A stretch of DNA of 64,000 nt from Dugong dugon. Lineage: Eukaryota > Chordata > Mammalia > Sirenia > Dugongidae. The DNA lies in contig CM057472.1 in NCBI GenBank assembly GCA_030035585.1, forward strand, positions 94,175,601 to 94,239,600, given 5' to 3'. How positions within the stretch are numbered: position 1 is the first letter of the stretch; each line of letters begins with the position of its first letter. The position numbers were made by a program, and so were the translations under genes. The notes under the pieces are model-generated. The model was not told the origin of the DNA, made no database searches, and worked only from the letters and a program-made list of their open reading frames with translations. Shown here one piece after another: positions 47,106-58,098 of the stretch.

Positions 47106-48349
47106 AAACCCATGAAAAAGTTCACACGCAAAATGTAACAATCTTTGTTGGTTACCAGGGATGGGAGGGGTGGGGGGGAAATACTAAATAGGCAATAGAT
47201 AAGTGGTATCTTGGGTGAAGGGTGAGACAGTACACAATACAGGGGAATCTAGCACAACCTGTACAAGGAAAGGCCATGGAAGCCCCATAGACACATCCAA
47301 ACTCCCTGAGGGACTGAATTGCTGGGTGGAGGGCTGTGGGGACCAAGGTCTCTGGGAACATCTAGCTCAATTGGCATGACACAACTTATAAAGACAATGC
47401 TCTACATTCTACCTTGGTGAGTTGTGTCTGGGGTCTTAAAAGTCTGTGAGTGGCCATCTAAGATACTGCACTGGTCTCATCCCTTCGGGAGCAAGGGAGA
47501 ATGAAGAGAACAGGTTATAAGGAAAAGATTAGTCCAAAGGACTAATTGTCCACAGCTACCAAGGCCTCCACTGGACTAAGTGCAGTACAGCTAGATGGTG
47601 CCCGGCTACCACCACTGACTGCTCTGACCAGGATCACAACAGAGGGTTCTGGACAGAGCTGGAGAAGGATGTAGAGCAGAATTCTAACTCACAAAAAAAA
47701 AAGACTAGATTTACTGGTCTAAAGGAGACTGGAGAAACCTCGAGAGGATGGCCCCCAGACACACTTTTAGCTCAGTGGTGAAGTTACCTCCGAGGTTCAC
47801 TGTTCAGCCTGGGAGTGGACAGCCTCGTAAAACCAAATGAGACTAACGAGGTACAGGAGTCCAGTGACAAGGGCTAGAAGGCAGAAGGGGACAAGGAAGC
47901 TGGTGATAGGGAACCCAAGGTTGAGTAAGGATATTGTGTTGTGAGATTGTTAACCATTGTCATAGGGCAACATTTGTAGTAACTGTTAAATGAGGAACTA
48001 TTTCTGTAAGCCTTGATTTTAAGTGAGAATAACAGCACAATTGGAAGAGCGTAGTCAATGTCACTGAACTGTGTATGTAGAAATTTTTGAAACGGTGTAT
48101 CTTTGGCTATGTGTATTTTCACCAAAAAAAAAGGTTGAGAATTTAGAGGGTTAATATGTTGTGGGGATGTTAACCAATGTCATAAAACAACATGTGTACT
48201 ACTGTTTCATGAGAAACTATTTGTTCTGTAAGCCTTCACCTGAAGTACAATAAAATTTTTAAAAAATAAATAAAGTGCAATAAAAAAATCAGTAATAAAA
48301 ATAATAATATTATATAAAAAAAATATTCCATTGCAAAAAAAAAAAAAAA
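47106..48349 (+). other. L1 3' UTR with duplicated terminal block and A-rich tail
   Basis: Begins just after the ORF2 stop. It contains a G-rich run (47,163-47,178) typical of L1 3' UTRs, then the block shared with 22,178-22,700. The terminal motif '(g)gatgttaaccaatgtcat ... gtaagccttcacctgaag' occurs twice, at about 47,937-48,025 and 48,160-48,255, separated by a ~130-bp insert that itself ends in A-rich sequence (48,122-48,132). The tail runs 48,250-48,349. Confidence 0.85.
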
Positions 48350-48350
48350 T

Positions 48351-50120
48351 TCTCTACGTACTTTTCTTTTTTCCCTCCTCTTCTGGAATTCCTTTTATGC
48401 ATAAATTATTCCTCTTGATGACGTCCCACCTAACTCTGAGGCTTTCTCCATTCTTTTTTCTGATTGTTCCTCAAATGAATTAGTATCCCGGGATTTGTCC
48501 TCATTTTTACTGATTTTTTCTTCTATTGATTCAGTTCTACGTCTGTGTCCTTCCACTGAGTTATCTATTTCTGTTATTTTATTGTTAATCTTCTGAATTT
48601 TCAGTTGTTTTTGTAGGGTTTGTAATTGTCTATTAAGTCTGTCATTTGTTCTTGTATTGTTTTCCTGAATTCTAGGATTTTTTTCTTTTCTGTGTTTTCC
48701 TTGATCTCTTTGAAGAGCCTAAACATAAGTTTTTGAATTCCTTTTCATGTAGTTCTATTATTGCTTCTTCCTCTTGGAGGTTTTCTTTCCCTTTTTTTAC
48801 TTACTTGTTTGAGCCATCTTATCTTGTTTCTTCATATGATTTGTTATTGTCTGCTATCTATGAGGTATTAAGGTGTTATTCCATTTATTTGTGTATTTAC
48901 CAATTGACTGTATGTTTATTTGTTGTGTCTTGATTTTTGTTTAGTATTGTTTTGACATATCAGGGTGGGCAGGTCAAGTGTGCTTCACTGATCACTTTTC
49001 TGGTGGCACAGGAGCACTCACCACCTGTCATTGGCTAGGTGGGGCAGTGTTGGGCAGGGTGAGCACACGTTGCTGTTCACTGGGCATGCAGGGTGCCTGA
49101 GGGAAGGATGGGTAGGCTCGGGTTGCTGACTGTCATTAGTCCAGCAGGGCAGGAGCACGTGATGGCACTTGCCGGTGGAGATAGTGGTGGACAGAGTGGG
49201 TGTGGTGGATGACTGGGGGGCATGGGAGTGCTCTCTGCTGCTCACTGGATGGGCGAGTTTGTGGACAGAGTGGATGTGGTGGGTGACTGGGATCATGTGA
49301 GCTCTCTGCCATTTGCCAGGTGGGCAGGGTGGCAGGGTGGTGGTGGATGGGACTGGGTAGGGATGTTTTATCATGATCTCCGGGTGGGAGGGAGTGGCAA
49401 ATGTGGGGGAGTTCATTCCACTAATCACCAGGAGAGTGGGAGGAGAAATGCGCTCCTCTGGTCACTGGGCATGGGTGCCAGTGTACTTCCCATTGGCTGC
49501 AGCCAGCAATTGGGACCTAGCCCTGACCAAGTACCAGGACATATGGCTGCCCAGAGTCTGGTTGGGTTAGGGACCTCCTGTTCACAGTCTATGGATCTAT
49601 AACTCCATATGTGCCACAAATATTAATAGTCAGGGACTGCTGCTGGTAAGTAGTCTTATCTCTGGTTCCTGGCTCCCTTCCTTCTCTGTGGATTCCAGGA
49701 TTCCTGGAGCTCTTGCCTTCCTTCCTGTACTTTCCCTCATTAGATCTGGTTCATGTCCTGCTCACCTTGCTTCACTTCAGGTATGTCTGCACAGTTTCTC
49801 TATCTCCTATTGTGAATTCCGTGAAGCTATCTTCCTGTGCTCCTCACCTGGGATCACTGCTGGCTTTGTCTCAACATGGCCACTCTATGCTGAACTAGCT
49901 GGCAGGGCAGTTCTGCTTCTTATCTCTTCTCATTCGCTGTTTTCATTCAGTTTCTTCTTCCAGTCAGTGCTTGATCCAATTCTTTACCTTTCCATTTGAT
50001 GCTCAGGATTACAGGATTGTCATCTGTATCTCTTTCACTTGGTTTCTCAGGTCTTTAATATAGAGGGATGGCATGGTGTATCTGACTAAGCAATAATCTT
50101 GGGCCATCTTATTTAGGGTA
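48351..50120 (-). mobile_element. Second L1, 5' UTR and start of ORF1, truncated
   Basis: On the minus strand the element begins near 50,120 with 'aagatggcccaagattattg', an L1-type 5' start. Its 5' UTR runs through a GC-rich, repetitive segment (about 48,960-49,420) into ORF1. The ORF1 coiled-coil text is visible reversed at 48,580-48,780, and the 'GIPEEE' motif lies near 48,380-48,400. It stops there at the tail of the full-length L1, mid-ORF1. Frames are degraded. It is a different, probably older, subfamily than the plus-strand L1. Confidence 0.82.
49190..49345. repeat. Degenerate ~71-bp tandem repeats in L1 5' UTR
   Basis: 'gacagagtgggtgtggtgga' at about 49,193 and 'gacagagtggatgtggtggg' at about 49,264 start two similar units spaced about 71 bp. 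Weaker GGTGGGCAGG-like echoes lie on both sides. This fits the internal tandem repeats seen in 5' UTRs of some old L1 families. Confidence 0.65.
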
Positions 50121-50139
50121 TTTTTATAAAATAGAGCTA

Positions 50140-51010
50140 ATTATTGTTCCTACTATGGACAGAGCAATATTTTAGGGACTGTGGATACAGCAGTGAACAA
50201 GACAAATTTCCAGCCTTCATGGAGCTTACACTCCAAAGAGGGAGAGACAAAAGAAAGAAAGGAAGGAAGAAGGAGGGGGGGAGGGAAGAAAAAGAAAAGA
50301 AGGAAGGAAAAGAAAAGAAAAAATTCAAATTGCTGAAAAGTAGATAAACAAGGAGAAAAACATAGAATATGGTGGGGATTGATACTTTACAAAGGAAAAG
50401 GAAAGTCAGCTTTGCATTTGAGAAGAGAGATGAATGAAGTGAGGGAGCAACCCATGTGGACGTCTGTGAAAAGACGTTAAAAGCAGAAATAGCCACTGTG
50501 AACACCGTTGCTAGGCACAGTTGCTGGACAAGTGGGTTTATGTTATTGGAATCCTGAGAATAAAGGGGATATTCATAGAGAATGAGATTGGAGAGATGAG
50601 CAGATTATCTGGGGCCTTCTGTGTTGGACCATGGAAGGAGAGAGATACGAAATTAGCATTGCAGAAAAGAGATAATGAGGACTTTGACTAAGGTCATGGC
50701 AGTGAAGAGGGTGGGAAGTGGTCACATTTAGATATGTTTTGAAGGTAGAGGTAGATGTTGGATCAGAAGTGAGGTTTGAGAAAAATGAAGGAGGTGAGTC
50801 CCGGTTGTTAGAATGAGCAAATGGCTAAATGATGTGCTTTTTATTCAAGGTGGGCACCCCGGGTGAGAAGCAAGTCCAGGAGGTATACTTAGGTAAGAGT
50901 GGACTTTGAAGATGTAGCAAGAATTCTCCATTGGAGCTGTTAAAGTTGACCTGCTTATTGGATTTGCAAATTAAGTATCATATAGGCTGCTTATATAAAA
51001 AGCTGGAGTT
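50140..51010 (+). mobile_element. L2 LINE fragments (3' half)
   Basis: 'ggactgtggatacagcagtg', 'gaacaagacaaatttccagc', 'catggagcttacactcc' and then 'gatgaatgaagtgagggagc', 'ggtgggaagtggtcac' follow L2 order. An expanded (GGAA)n tract interrupts it. Confidence 0.7.
50237..50322. repeat. Purine-rich (GGAA)n/(GAAA)n tract
   Basis: An all-purine stretch that creates Lys/Glu- and Phe/Ser-rich frames on the two strands. Confidence 0.92.
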
Positions 51011-52305
51011 CAGGATTGAGTGCAGAAAGTCTTGGATGTGTCCTAGGAATCTAGCTTTTTTTTTTTTTTTTTTAAAGCTCCCATGGTTTGGGAACTAACT
51101 TTTCCTAAAGCAAATTCATAAACAGAGTGACTCCCTAAGTAGTCCTAAAAAGATTCAGCCTGGTCTTTTTCTTTCTCTCTGTCTCTTTTTTTTTTTTTTC
51201 CCCTCATAAATTTACCTGAAGGCTGTCCGTTTTTTCATATAAATATGCCTGAGGACAACATAACTTTTTTAAACCTTAATTCCAGAGTTTGATTATATCT
51301 CACTGAACATTAGCTTGTTATTCCTTCGGTTTTTATTTATTTATATTCTGGATCTGGCAGCACTGTGATTAGTTTAGGCTGCCTAGGATCAGGATGCTTT
51401 GGTTTATTTATGCAGTAGTGTTTTTCCGTCAGTATTAACAGAATAAATCCAAGTTCTATTTGTTGTGCATGTGGGCATGTGCTTCTGAGAAGCATAGACA
51501 GAGTGGTCTTTTTTCAAGAAAAAATTAAAAACCATATGCTGCTGGTTTTACAGCGTCTGTTGAAATGATCTCCTAGTTTAGATGTCCAAAAATTTAAAAT
51601 TTGATGGACTTGGCTATGTAATAGTTTTCCAAACTCATTTGGCAATAAATATTTTATCTGGCCTGAGAACTCTTTGTTGCCCTGTCTACATTTACTGGTT
51701 CCACCCTATATCCTTATCTTGCCACAAGACAATGTGCAAATCTGTAACCCTAGTTATGCACCAAATATTTTCCCAAGGAAAACGGAAATACATGTGGTCA
51801 TGACATACACATCTTTTTGATGGAATTTAGTGAATTAAATACATGCTTAGTAAAATTTGCTGATGTCTGTTGGATCTGGTCTCTATCATTCTTACCTGGT
51901 AAATTCTTCTTCTTTTTTTTTTTTTGGTTGGGGGAGAAGGTACCAAAGTCAAGCTAATCTTCACTCTCCTTAGGGCCTCCATGATTTCTTTTTGGCCACA
52001 TGTTACAAGTGGTTCTTTCTATTCGTACATACTGTACTTAGATTTTAGGTTACAGTTAAAGTTAACAATGACAAAATCAATAATAGGGCAAGAGATAACA
52101 ATACAAATGCACATCCTATTAAACATTGTTAGAATATAAAAGGAGGAAATGAGATTCTATTCATCCTAATGCTAGACACAATATAGATGATTGATTCTAA
52201 TTTATAGTAACCCAGAGAAAAGAAAACTGAGGTGAGATGGCAAGCTGAGGTAGAACTTCAATGTCCTTAATATTCTCCTTCCTATGTATCCGCTCTAGTA
52301 GAACA
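51011..52305. other. Unique sequence with poly-T runs
   Basis: T runs at about 51,056-51,073, 51,187-51,200 and 51,913-51,926. Nothing else is recognised. Confidence 0.45.
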
Positions 52306-52309
52306 TTCC

Positions 52310-54240
52310 CTTCTTCCTGTCACTACTGCCACTGCCCCTGCTCATAACTTCTTTGTTTTCCCTTGGACAATTGTGATAGCATCAACTGGTCCCCCAGCGT
52401 TCATTTATGTTCACAGTGCTAACTAGGTTTCAAACGTTGTTTTCATGTTTTTGATCCATCAGACTTTCTCAACCTCTAAGACAAAGTTCAACTACTCTGT
52501 CCTCTATAATGTATTCCCTCATGTCCCCCAGTTTTGGTTCTCCCACTGTGTATTATTTGTGCTTCATTTTTCCAATCTTACCCTTGGCATTTCTCAAGCT
52601 GAAAGAACTGAAGAAAACCTTCAAGCCTTGAGTTGAAATAGTGAAGGATTCTAGGGGCAAAATACTGAATGACAGTGGAAGTATCACAAGAAGATGGAAG
52701 GAATATACAGAGCCACTGTACCAAAAAGAATTGGTCAACATTCAACCATTTCAGGAAGTAGCATATGATTAAGAACCAATGGTACTGAAAGAAGAAGTAT
52801 AAGCTGCACTGAAGTCACCAGCGAAAAATAAGGCTCCAGGAATTGATGGAATACCAATTGAGATGTTTCAACAAACGGATGCAGCACTAAAAGTGCTCAC
52901 TTGCCTATGCCAAGAAATATGTAAGATAGCTACCTGGTGAACTGATTGGAAGAGGTCTATATTTATGGCTATTCCAAAGAAAGGTGATCCAACCAAATGT
53001 GGAAATTATTGAACAATATCATTAATATCACACACAAGTAAAATTTTGCAGAAGATCATTCAAAAAACGATTACAGCAGTACATTGACAGGGAACTTCCA
53101 GAATTTCAAGCTGGGTTCGGAAGAGGACATGAAACCAGGGATATCATTGCTGATGTCAGATGGATCCGGGCTGAAAGCAGGGAATACCAGAAAGATGTTT
53201 ACCTGTGTTTTATTTACTATGCAAAGACATTCAACTGTTTGGCTCATAACAAATTATGAATAACATTGAGAAGAATGGGAATTCTAGAACACTTAATTGT
53301 GCTCATGAGGAACCTGTACATAGATCAATAGGCAGTCATTCAAACAGAACAAGGGTAAATGGCATGGTTTAAAGTCAGGAAAGGTGTGCGTCAGGGTTGT
53401 ATTCTTTCATCATATTTATTCAATCTGTATGCTGAGCAAATTGTCTGAAAAGCTGGACTATACGAACAAAAACACAGCATCAGGATTGGAGGAAGACTCA
53501 TTAACAATCTGTGTTATGCAGATGACAACTTTTCTCGCTGAAAGTGAAGAGGATTTGAAGTACTTACTGATGAAGGTCAAAGACTACAGCCTTTGGTATG
53601 GATTATACCTCAATATAAAGAAAACAGAAATCCTCACAACTGGACCAATAAGCAACATCAAGATAAATGGAGAAAAGATTGACGTTGTCAAGGATTTCAT
53701 TTTACTTGGATCCACAATCAACACCCTTGGATGCAGCAGTCAGGAAATCAAACAACGCATTGCACTGGGCAAATCTGCTGCAAAAGACCTCTTTAAAGTG
53801 TTAAAAATCAGATTTCACCTTGAAGACTAAGGTGCGCCTGACCCAAGCCATGGTGTTTGTCAATCATCTCATATGCATGTGAAAGCTGGATTATGAATAA
53901 ACAAGACCAAAGAAGAATTGACACCTTTGAATTATGGTGTTGGTGAAGAAATATTGAATATACCATGAACTGCCAAAAGGATGAACAAATCTGTCTTGAA
54001 AGAAGCAGGAATCGTGAAATTTCATCTCACATACTTTGGACATGTTATCAGGAGGAACCAGTCCTTGGAGAAAGACATCATGCTTGGTAAAGTAGAGGGT
54101 CAGAGAAAAAGAGGAAGACCCTCAACAAGATGGATTGACAGTGGCTGCAACAATGGGCTCAAGCATTTATCCCAGTACTTGTGATGTTACTGATGACCAG
54201 TAAATATTTGTTGAATGAATGAACAAATGAAATTAGTGCA
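52310..54240 (+). mobile_element. L2 LINE, split by an RTE insertion
   Basis: Left part 52,310-52,583 reads as L2 ('cactactgccactgcccctg', 'caattgtgatagcatcaact'). The right part 54,184-54,240 is the L2 3' tip ('agtaaatatttgttgaatga'). The RTE at 52,584-54,183 lies between them. Confidence 0.65.
52584..54183 (+). pseudogene. RTE LINE ORF, 3' half, broken
   Basis: This is the longest RTE copy here (1.6 kb). RTE-clade elements encode an APE-type endonuclease and a reverse transcriptase; this copy keeps the RT and C-terminal region. Order: 'aaataaggctccaggaattg' (the APG-type motif), 'IAIPKKGDPTKC'-like text near 52,967, the 'QAGFGRGH.TRDIIADVRW' region at 53,109, and the active-site 'YADDTTLLAES' region at about 53,515 (frame lost inside the motif, read as CVMQMTTFLAES in 53,384-53,830). 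The C-terminal segment 53,981-54,184 follows ('FGHVIRR', 'KVEGQRKRGRP..RWID'). It has several stops and frameshifts. It is truncated at both ends: no endonuclease, and the tail after 'ctcaagcat' is missing. Confidence 0.9.
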
Positions 54241-54745
54241 CTTGACCTTTCAAGATGACTTTGTTGAAGGTCAAGAATGTTTATATTTGGAAATGTGTGA
54301 GAAGTGCATGTGCATCACACTACTTATTAGCCATAGGAGGTAAAAGAGAAAGTCTCCACACTGTCTCATTTCCTTGCTTTCTATATCACTGTACTTGGTC
54401 TTGATGTGCACTGGAGTCTGGACCATGGTTGGAAAGGTGGGGGAGTGAGCACCATTCTGTTGAACTAGCGATACCCAGGGCATTCTCCAAATGAGGAATA
54501 TAATGGAAAGTAATAACTTGTAAGCAGAGTGGGAAGGATGGTAGTTTCAAGTAGGAGCTCCTTCAAAATATCAAGTGGAAATGACCAAGATGTCACCCTT
54601 CAGCTGAGACCCTATACACACACAAGAATTCAGGGAGCTCTAGCTCTAATTTGCATTAATTAAGAACTACAGTGCCATAGCATTGCTATCTGTCTCAATC
54701 TTCAAGATTAGATTGTGTTTTCAGCAAATCTCTTTTGAGATACAA
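54241..54745. other. Unassigned sequence
   Basis: No gene. The part after 54,545 may already belong to the LTR that follows, but I cannot place its start. Confidence 0.4.
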
Positions 54746-54749
54746 AAGA

Positions 54750-55036
54750 GAGAAGCGATCAGAAAGACATGGGGACTTCATATCACCAAGAAAGCAGTGC
54801 TGGGAGCAGAGCATGTCCTTTAGACCTGGGGTTCCTGCTAGGAGAAAATCCTAGAACAAGGAAAGTTTGGTGACAAGGACCTTCCTCCAGAGCCGACAGA
54901 GAGAGAAAGCCTTCCTCTAGAGCTGCCCCTCTGAAGTCAGACTTCTAGCCTACTAGACTGTGAAAGAATAAACTTCTGTTTGTTAAAACCATCCACTCGT
55001 GGTATTTCTGTTATAGCAGCACTAGATAATCAAGAC
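54750..55036 (+). mobile_element. LTR fragment, MaLR-like, 3' part
   Basis: The end is typical: 'agaataaacttctgtttgtt' (polyadenylation-like), 'gtggtatttctgttatagca' and 'gcactagataatcaagac'. Upstream 'ccagagccgacagagaga' is kept. Start uncertain; old fossil without an internal region. Confidence 0.6.
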
Positions 55037-55790
55037 TTCATCCTATTTGTAATTTAAGTTCAGAATAACTTTCATCTAATAGTCTATATGCCTCTTGGAA
55101 ATGCTTTCTCTTTCGACTTAGTTATTTCAGCTAAAGGGTTTATCATGTTCCCCAGTAATCCAGGCCCAAAATATCATGTTGGAATCTCCTTTCTCTTTCA
55201 TCCTTTGGACTTAATAAGTTGCCAAATTGGTCAGCAAAATCCATTTCCATAATGGCTCTCACAGTCATTGCCTTCTTGTAATTCCCATTGGTTCTCATTG
55301 TCACCTCTTAAGACACTTGTCTCATTTCATTTGCTTAAAACACCATTGGAATAGCTGTCCCTGCAACTCTAAGTGAATCTTTTAGTCACAATAGTAACTG
55401 ATTAAACGAATGATGAATAAATTAATGTGTTCATAACAGACTATTTCATGGTACACCTGTATGGGAAAATTTAGTACCCATTGAAAACATGGCATTGTAT
55501 CAAATATCAGACTTTGTACATTTCCCCACACATAAGGTTCTAAACATGATTTTATCTAAGAAAACTACAGAAACATTTTATCTAAGAAAACTATGGAAAT
55601 TTTAGCTCCAACTCTCTGTCACTTGACAAGAGAATAGTAATATTTTACAAATAAGTCTTTACAAGAATATGTGCACATAAACATATCTATTAGGACTTAA
55701 GATCTATTTCTTAAAATTATTTATTTTATGAAATTAAAAAAAAAAAAAAAAAAACAACCTCAAGCTGTTTTCATAGGATCTTCCTTAACT
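55037..55790. other. Unique sequence, nothing firm
   Basis: No gene or assignable repeat. A 19-base A run lies at 55,737-55,754. Confidence 0.45.
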
Positions 55791-55800
55791 AACTGAACCT

Positions 55801-56640
55801 GTTGTTGTTGTGGTTGTTAGGTGCCACGGAGTCACTTCCGACTCATAGCAACCCCATGTACAATAGAACAAAACACTGCTTGGTTTTGCGCCATCCTCAC
55901 GATAGTTACTATGCGTGAGCCCATCGTTGCAGCCACTGTGTCAAACCATACTGAAGGCTGTGGTCTTTGATCTTCCTCAGTAAGTGCTTTGCTTCAAGAT
56001 CTCACTTTCATCAAGCAAGGTTGTGTCATCAGCAAATAGCAGGTTGTTAATGAGTCTTCGCCAATCTTGATGCCACATTCTTCTTCATATAGTCCAGTTT
56101 CTCTGATTATTTGCTCAATATGTAGACTGAATAAGTATGGTGAAAAGATACAATCCTGACACACACCTTTCCTGATTTTAAGCCATTCTGTATCTCCTTG
56201 TTCTGTTCAAATGACTGCCTCTTGGTCTACGTACAGGTCCACATGAGCATAACTGAGTGTTCCTGGAATTCTCATTCTTCACAATGTTCTCCACTTGGTG
56301 TCAGTTTGTCCTACCGTGATGGCTTGCTTATTACTGATGTTGGAAGCTATGCCACTGGTATTTCAAATGCCAGAAGAATCACCCATGGTGGATAGGTTTT
56401 ATTGGAGCTTCCAGGTTAAGACAGATTGGAAAGAAGGACCTGAAAAAACTTGTCAGTGAAAACCTTACAAATAGCAGTGGAATATTGTCTGGTATAGTGC
56501 GGGAAGATGAGTCCCTTGGGTCGGAAGGCACTCAAAATACAACTGGGGAAGAGCTTCCTTCTCAAAGTAGAATCGACCTTAGTGGCGTGCGGATGGAGTA
56601 AAGCTTTCAGGACCTTCATTTGCTAACGTGGCATGACTCA
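55801..56640 (-). mobile_element. RTE LINE with internal deletion and inverted 5' end, perfect TSD
   Basis: Three joined segments. 55,801-55,944 is the antisense 3' terminus ('gttgttgttgtggttgttag' tail). 55,945-56,291 is antisense RT-region sequence, with the stretch between the two missing. 56,292-56,640 is sense-strand RTE 5' UTR, starting at or near the element's 5' terminus ('tggtgtcagtttgtcctacc'). A perfect 10-bp duplication, aactgaacct, flanks the whole (55,791-55,800 and 56,641-56,650). It therefore arrived as one insertion and fits twin priming plus an internal template jump or deletion. Confidence 0.92.
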
Positions 56641-56654
56641 AACTGAACCTGAAT

Positions 56655-57255
56655 AGTATATATTCTGGTTTGCATTTCACTGTCAATGTCTGTAACTCTG
56701 TAAAAGTTAATCGTGTGTTCATTTTATGTCACCATGCTCAACACCACCAGCGGCATTGTGAATGGCCTAAGCCAGTAAAATCAAACATTGCAGAAACTGT
56801 TATATCTGAATGGAACAATTGGTGTAAAACAGATGAATTCCAGGTTTTCAATCAGAAACAGAACAATCGCCAGGAAAACTGCCAACCCCAAGCTCATAAA
56901 CACCAAGTCAAACAATAATAAAAATATTGTCCCGTAGTATCCATAAAAAAAAAAAAAGTAGAAAATGCCTTGTTTGAAATCTTTGTGGATATCATGGATT
57001 TCACTTTCCATTTAGTCAGTTTATTATTTAACAATCCTGCCATAAGTCAGAGTGTTCATTCAGAGGTAGTAAGATTAGATATGAATGTTAATCTTATTAC
57101 TTATTTAACTTTTCTCCCTTGAATAATTCAAGCCACAAAAATTATAATTGAATTACTAGAAGTTTTTGTTTGTTTGTTTGTTTTACTGCATGCAATTGGT
57201 AAGTTACAAGTTCAAAATGAGATCACTTTTATTATCGAAAGATATAATTTCCGAA
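56655..57255. other. Unique AT-rich sequence
   Basis: The 82-codon frame at 56,670-56,918 is featureless. An A run (56,946-56,957) and a (GTTT)n tract (about 57,167-57,184) are present. Confidence 0.45.
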
Positions 57256-57261
57256 TATGAC

Positions 57262-57700
57262 TGTCTTAGTTTCCTCGGATTACAGTAGCAAAATACCATA
57301 AAATAGGTAGGTTGAAAGAATAGAAATGTATTGTCTCACAGTTCTGGAGGCTAGTAGTTCAAATTAAGGTATTGGCTGTGTTGATTCCTTCTGAGAATTT
57401 TGAGAGAGTAGTTGTTGCTCTCCTAGCTTCTGTTTTCTGCTGGCAATCCTTTGCTTCTTGTAGGTGAATCTTCACATGGCATCTTCACCCTAGGTAACTC
57501 TGTTTTTGAGTTTGACCTCCTCTTTTATAAGTAACCAGTCCTATAGAATTAAGGCCTACTGTATTTTGGTATGACCTTGTTGACTTAAATAACGGTATCT
57601 TCAAACAAAGTCCCTATTTCCCCAAATAGGGTCACATTCACAGGTACAGGGATTAGGACTTCATCATATCTTTGTGGGGGACACAATTCAATCCATAACA
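57262..57700 (-). mobile_element. Solo LTR, MaLR/ERVL type, with 5-bp TSD
   Basis: Same family as 4,250-4,686: the minus strand starts TGTTATGGATTGAATTGTG and ends CTAAGACA. It is flanked by the 5-bp duplication atgac (57,257-57,261 and 57,701-57,705), the size used by ERVL/MaLR integrases. It appears complete as a solo LTR; old and diverged. Confidence 0.85.
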
Positions 57701-57863
57701 ATGACCTACATAAGAGCAACTGCTGGGACATTAGGTGAAAGCACATCCAGTGAGAGTGTCTGCCAAACAAATCCAACTGAGTTCATGACATTTCCACAAA
57801 CAGAATGTCATAGTATATTTACACCTGTGATTAGATTCCTGTTGAACAAACCCCATCATATAA

Positions 57864-58098
57864 TAATATTACAATTTATTGAGTACTTCCTGTAAACCAG
57901 GCACACTTTTATGTTCTTTAAATGTTTTATTTCATTTAATCTTCACAAAACCCTTTCTAAGTAGTAACTACGTAGATGGGAAAACTAAAATTAGTTAAAA
58001 ATTTTTCTAGGGTCATACAGCCAGTAAGTAGTGGAGCCAGGGTTTGAATGTAGGCCGGCTGACTCCAGAGGGTGCATTCTTAACCCCAGCCCTGCATT
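57864..58098 (-). mobile_element. MIR SINE
   Basis: Antisense MIR, long and well ordered: 'tttattgagtacttcctgta', 'tttaatcttcacaaaaccc', 'ggtcatacagccagtaagta', 'gccagggtttgaatgtagg', 'gtgcattcttaacc'. Confidence 0.9.

Larger units (their letters stand above)
40402..48349 (+). mobile_element. Full-length L1 LINE (about 7.9 kb), inactive
   Basis: The parts occur in order: 5' UTR with two promoter-like monomers (40,402-41,837), ORF1 (about 41,838-42,862), an inter-ORF spacer (42,863-43,284), ORF2 (43,285-47,105), and a 1.2 kb 3' UTR ending in A-rich sequence at 48,349. All regions are present, so this copy was inserted full length, but both ORFs carry stops and frameshifts. No target-site duplication is visible. 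The left flank is an RTE and the right flank is the truncated 5' half of another L1, so the original empty site cannot be recognised. Confidence 0.93.

Noticed and set aside
49018-49602. Frames of 126-136 codons in GC-rich DNA
   Set aside because: They arise from the low-stop GC-rich tandem repeats of an L1 5' UTR.
48351-50120. Twin-priming inversion of the adjacent full-length L1
   Set aside because: The plus-strand L1 already has its own complete 5' UTR, and the minus-strand piece is a different subfamily located beyond the A-tail, which twin priming cannot produce.
52584-54183. A domesticated host reverse-transcriptase gene
   Set aside because: Several stops and frameshifts, a disrupted active-site frame, and truncation at both ends mark it as an ordinary dead RTE copy.
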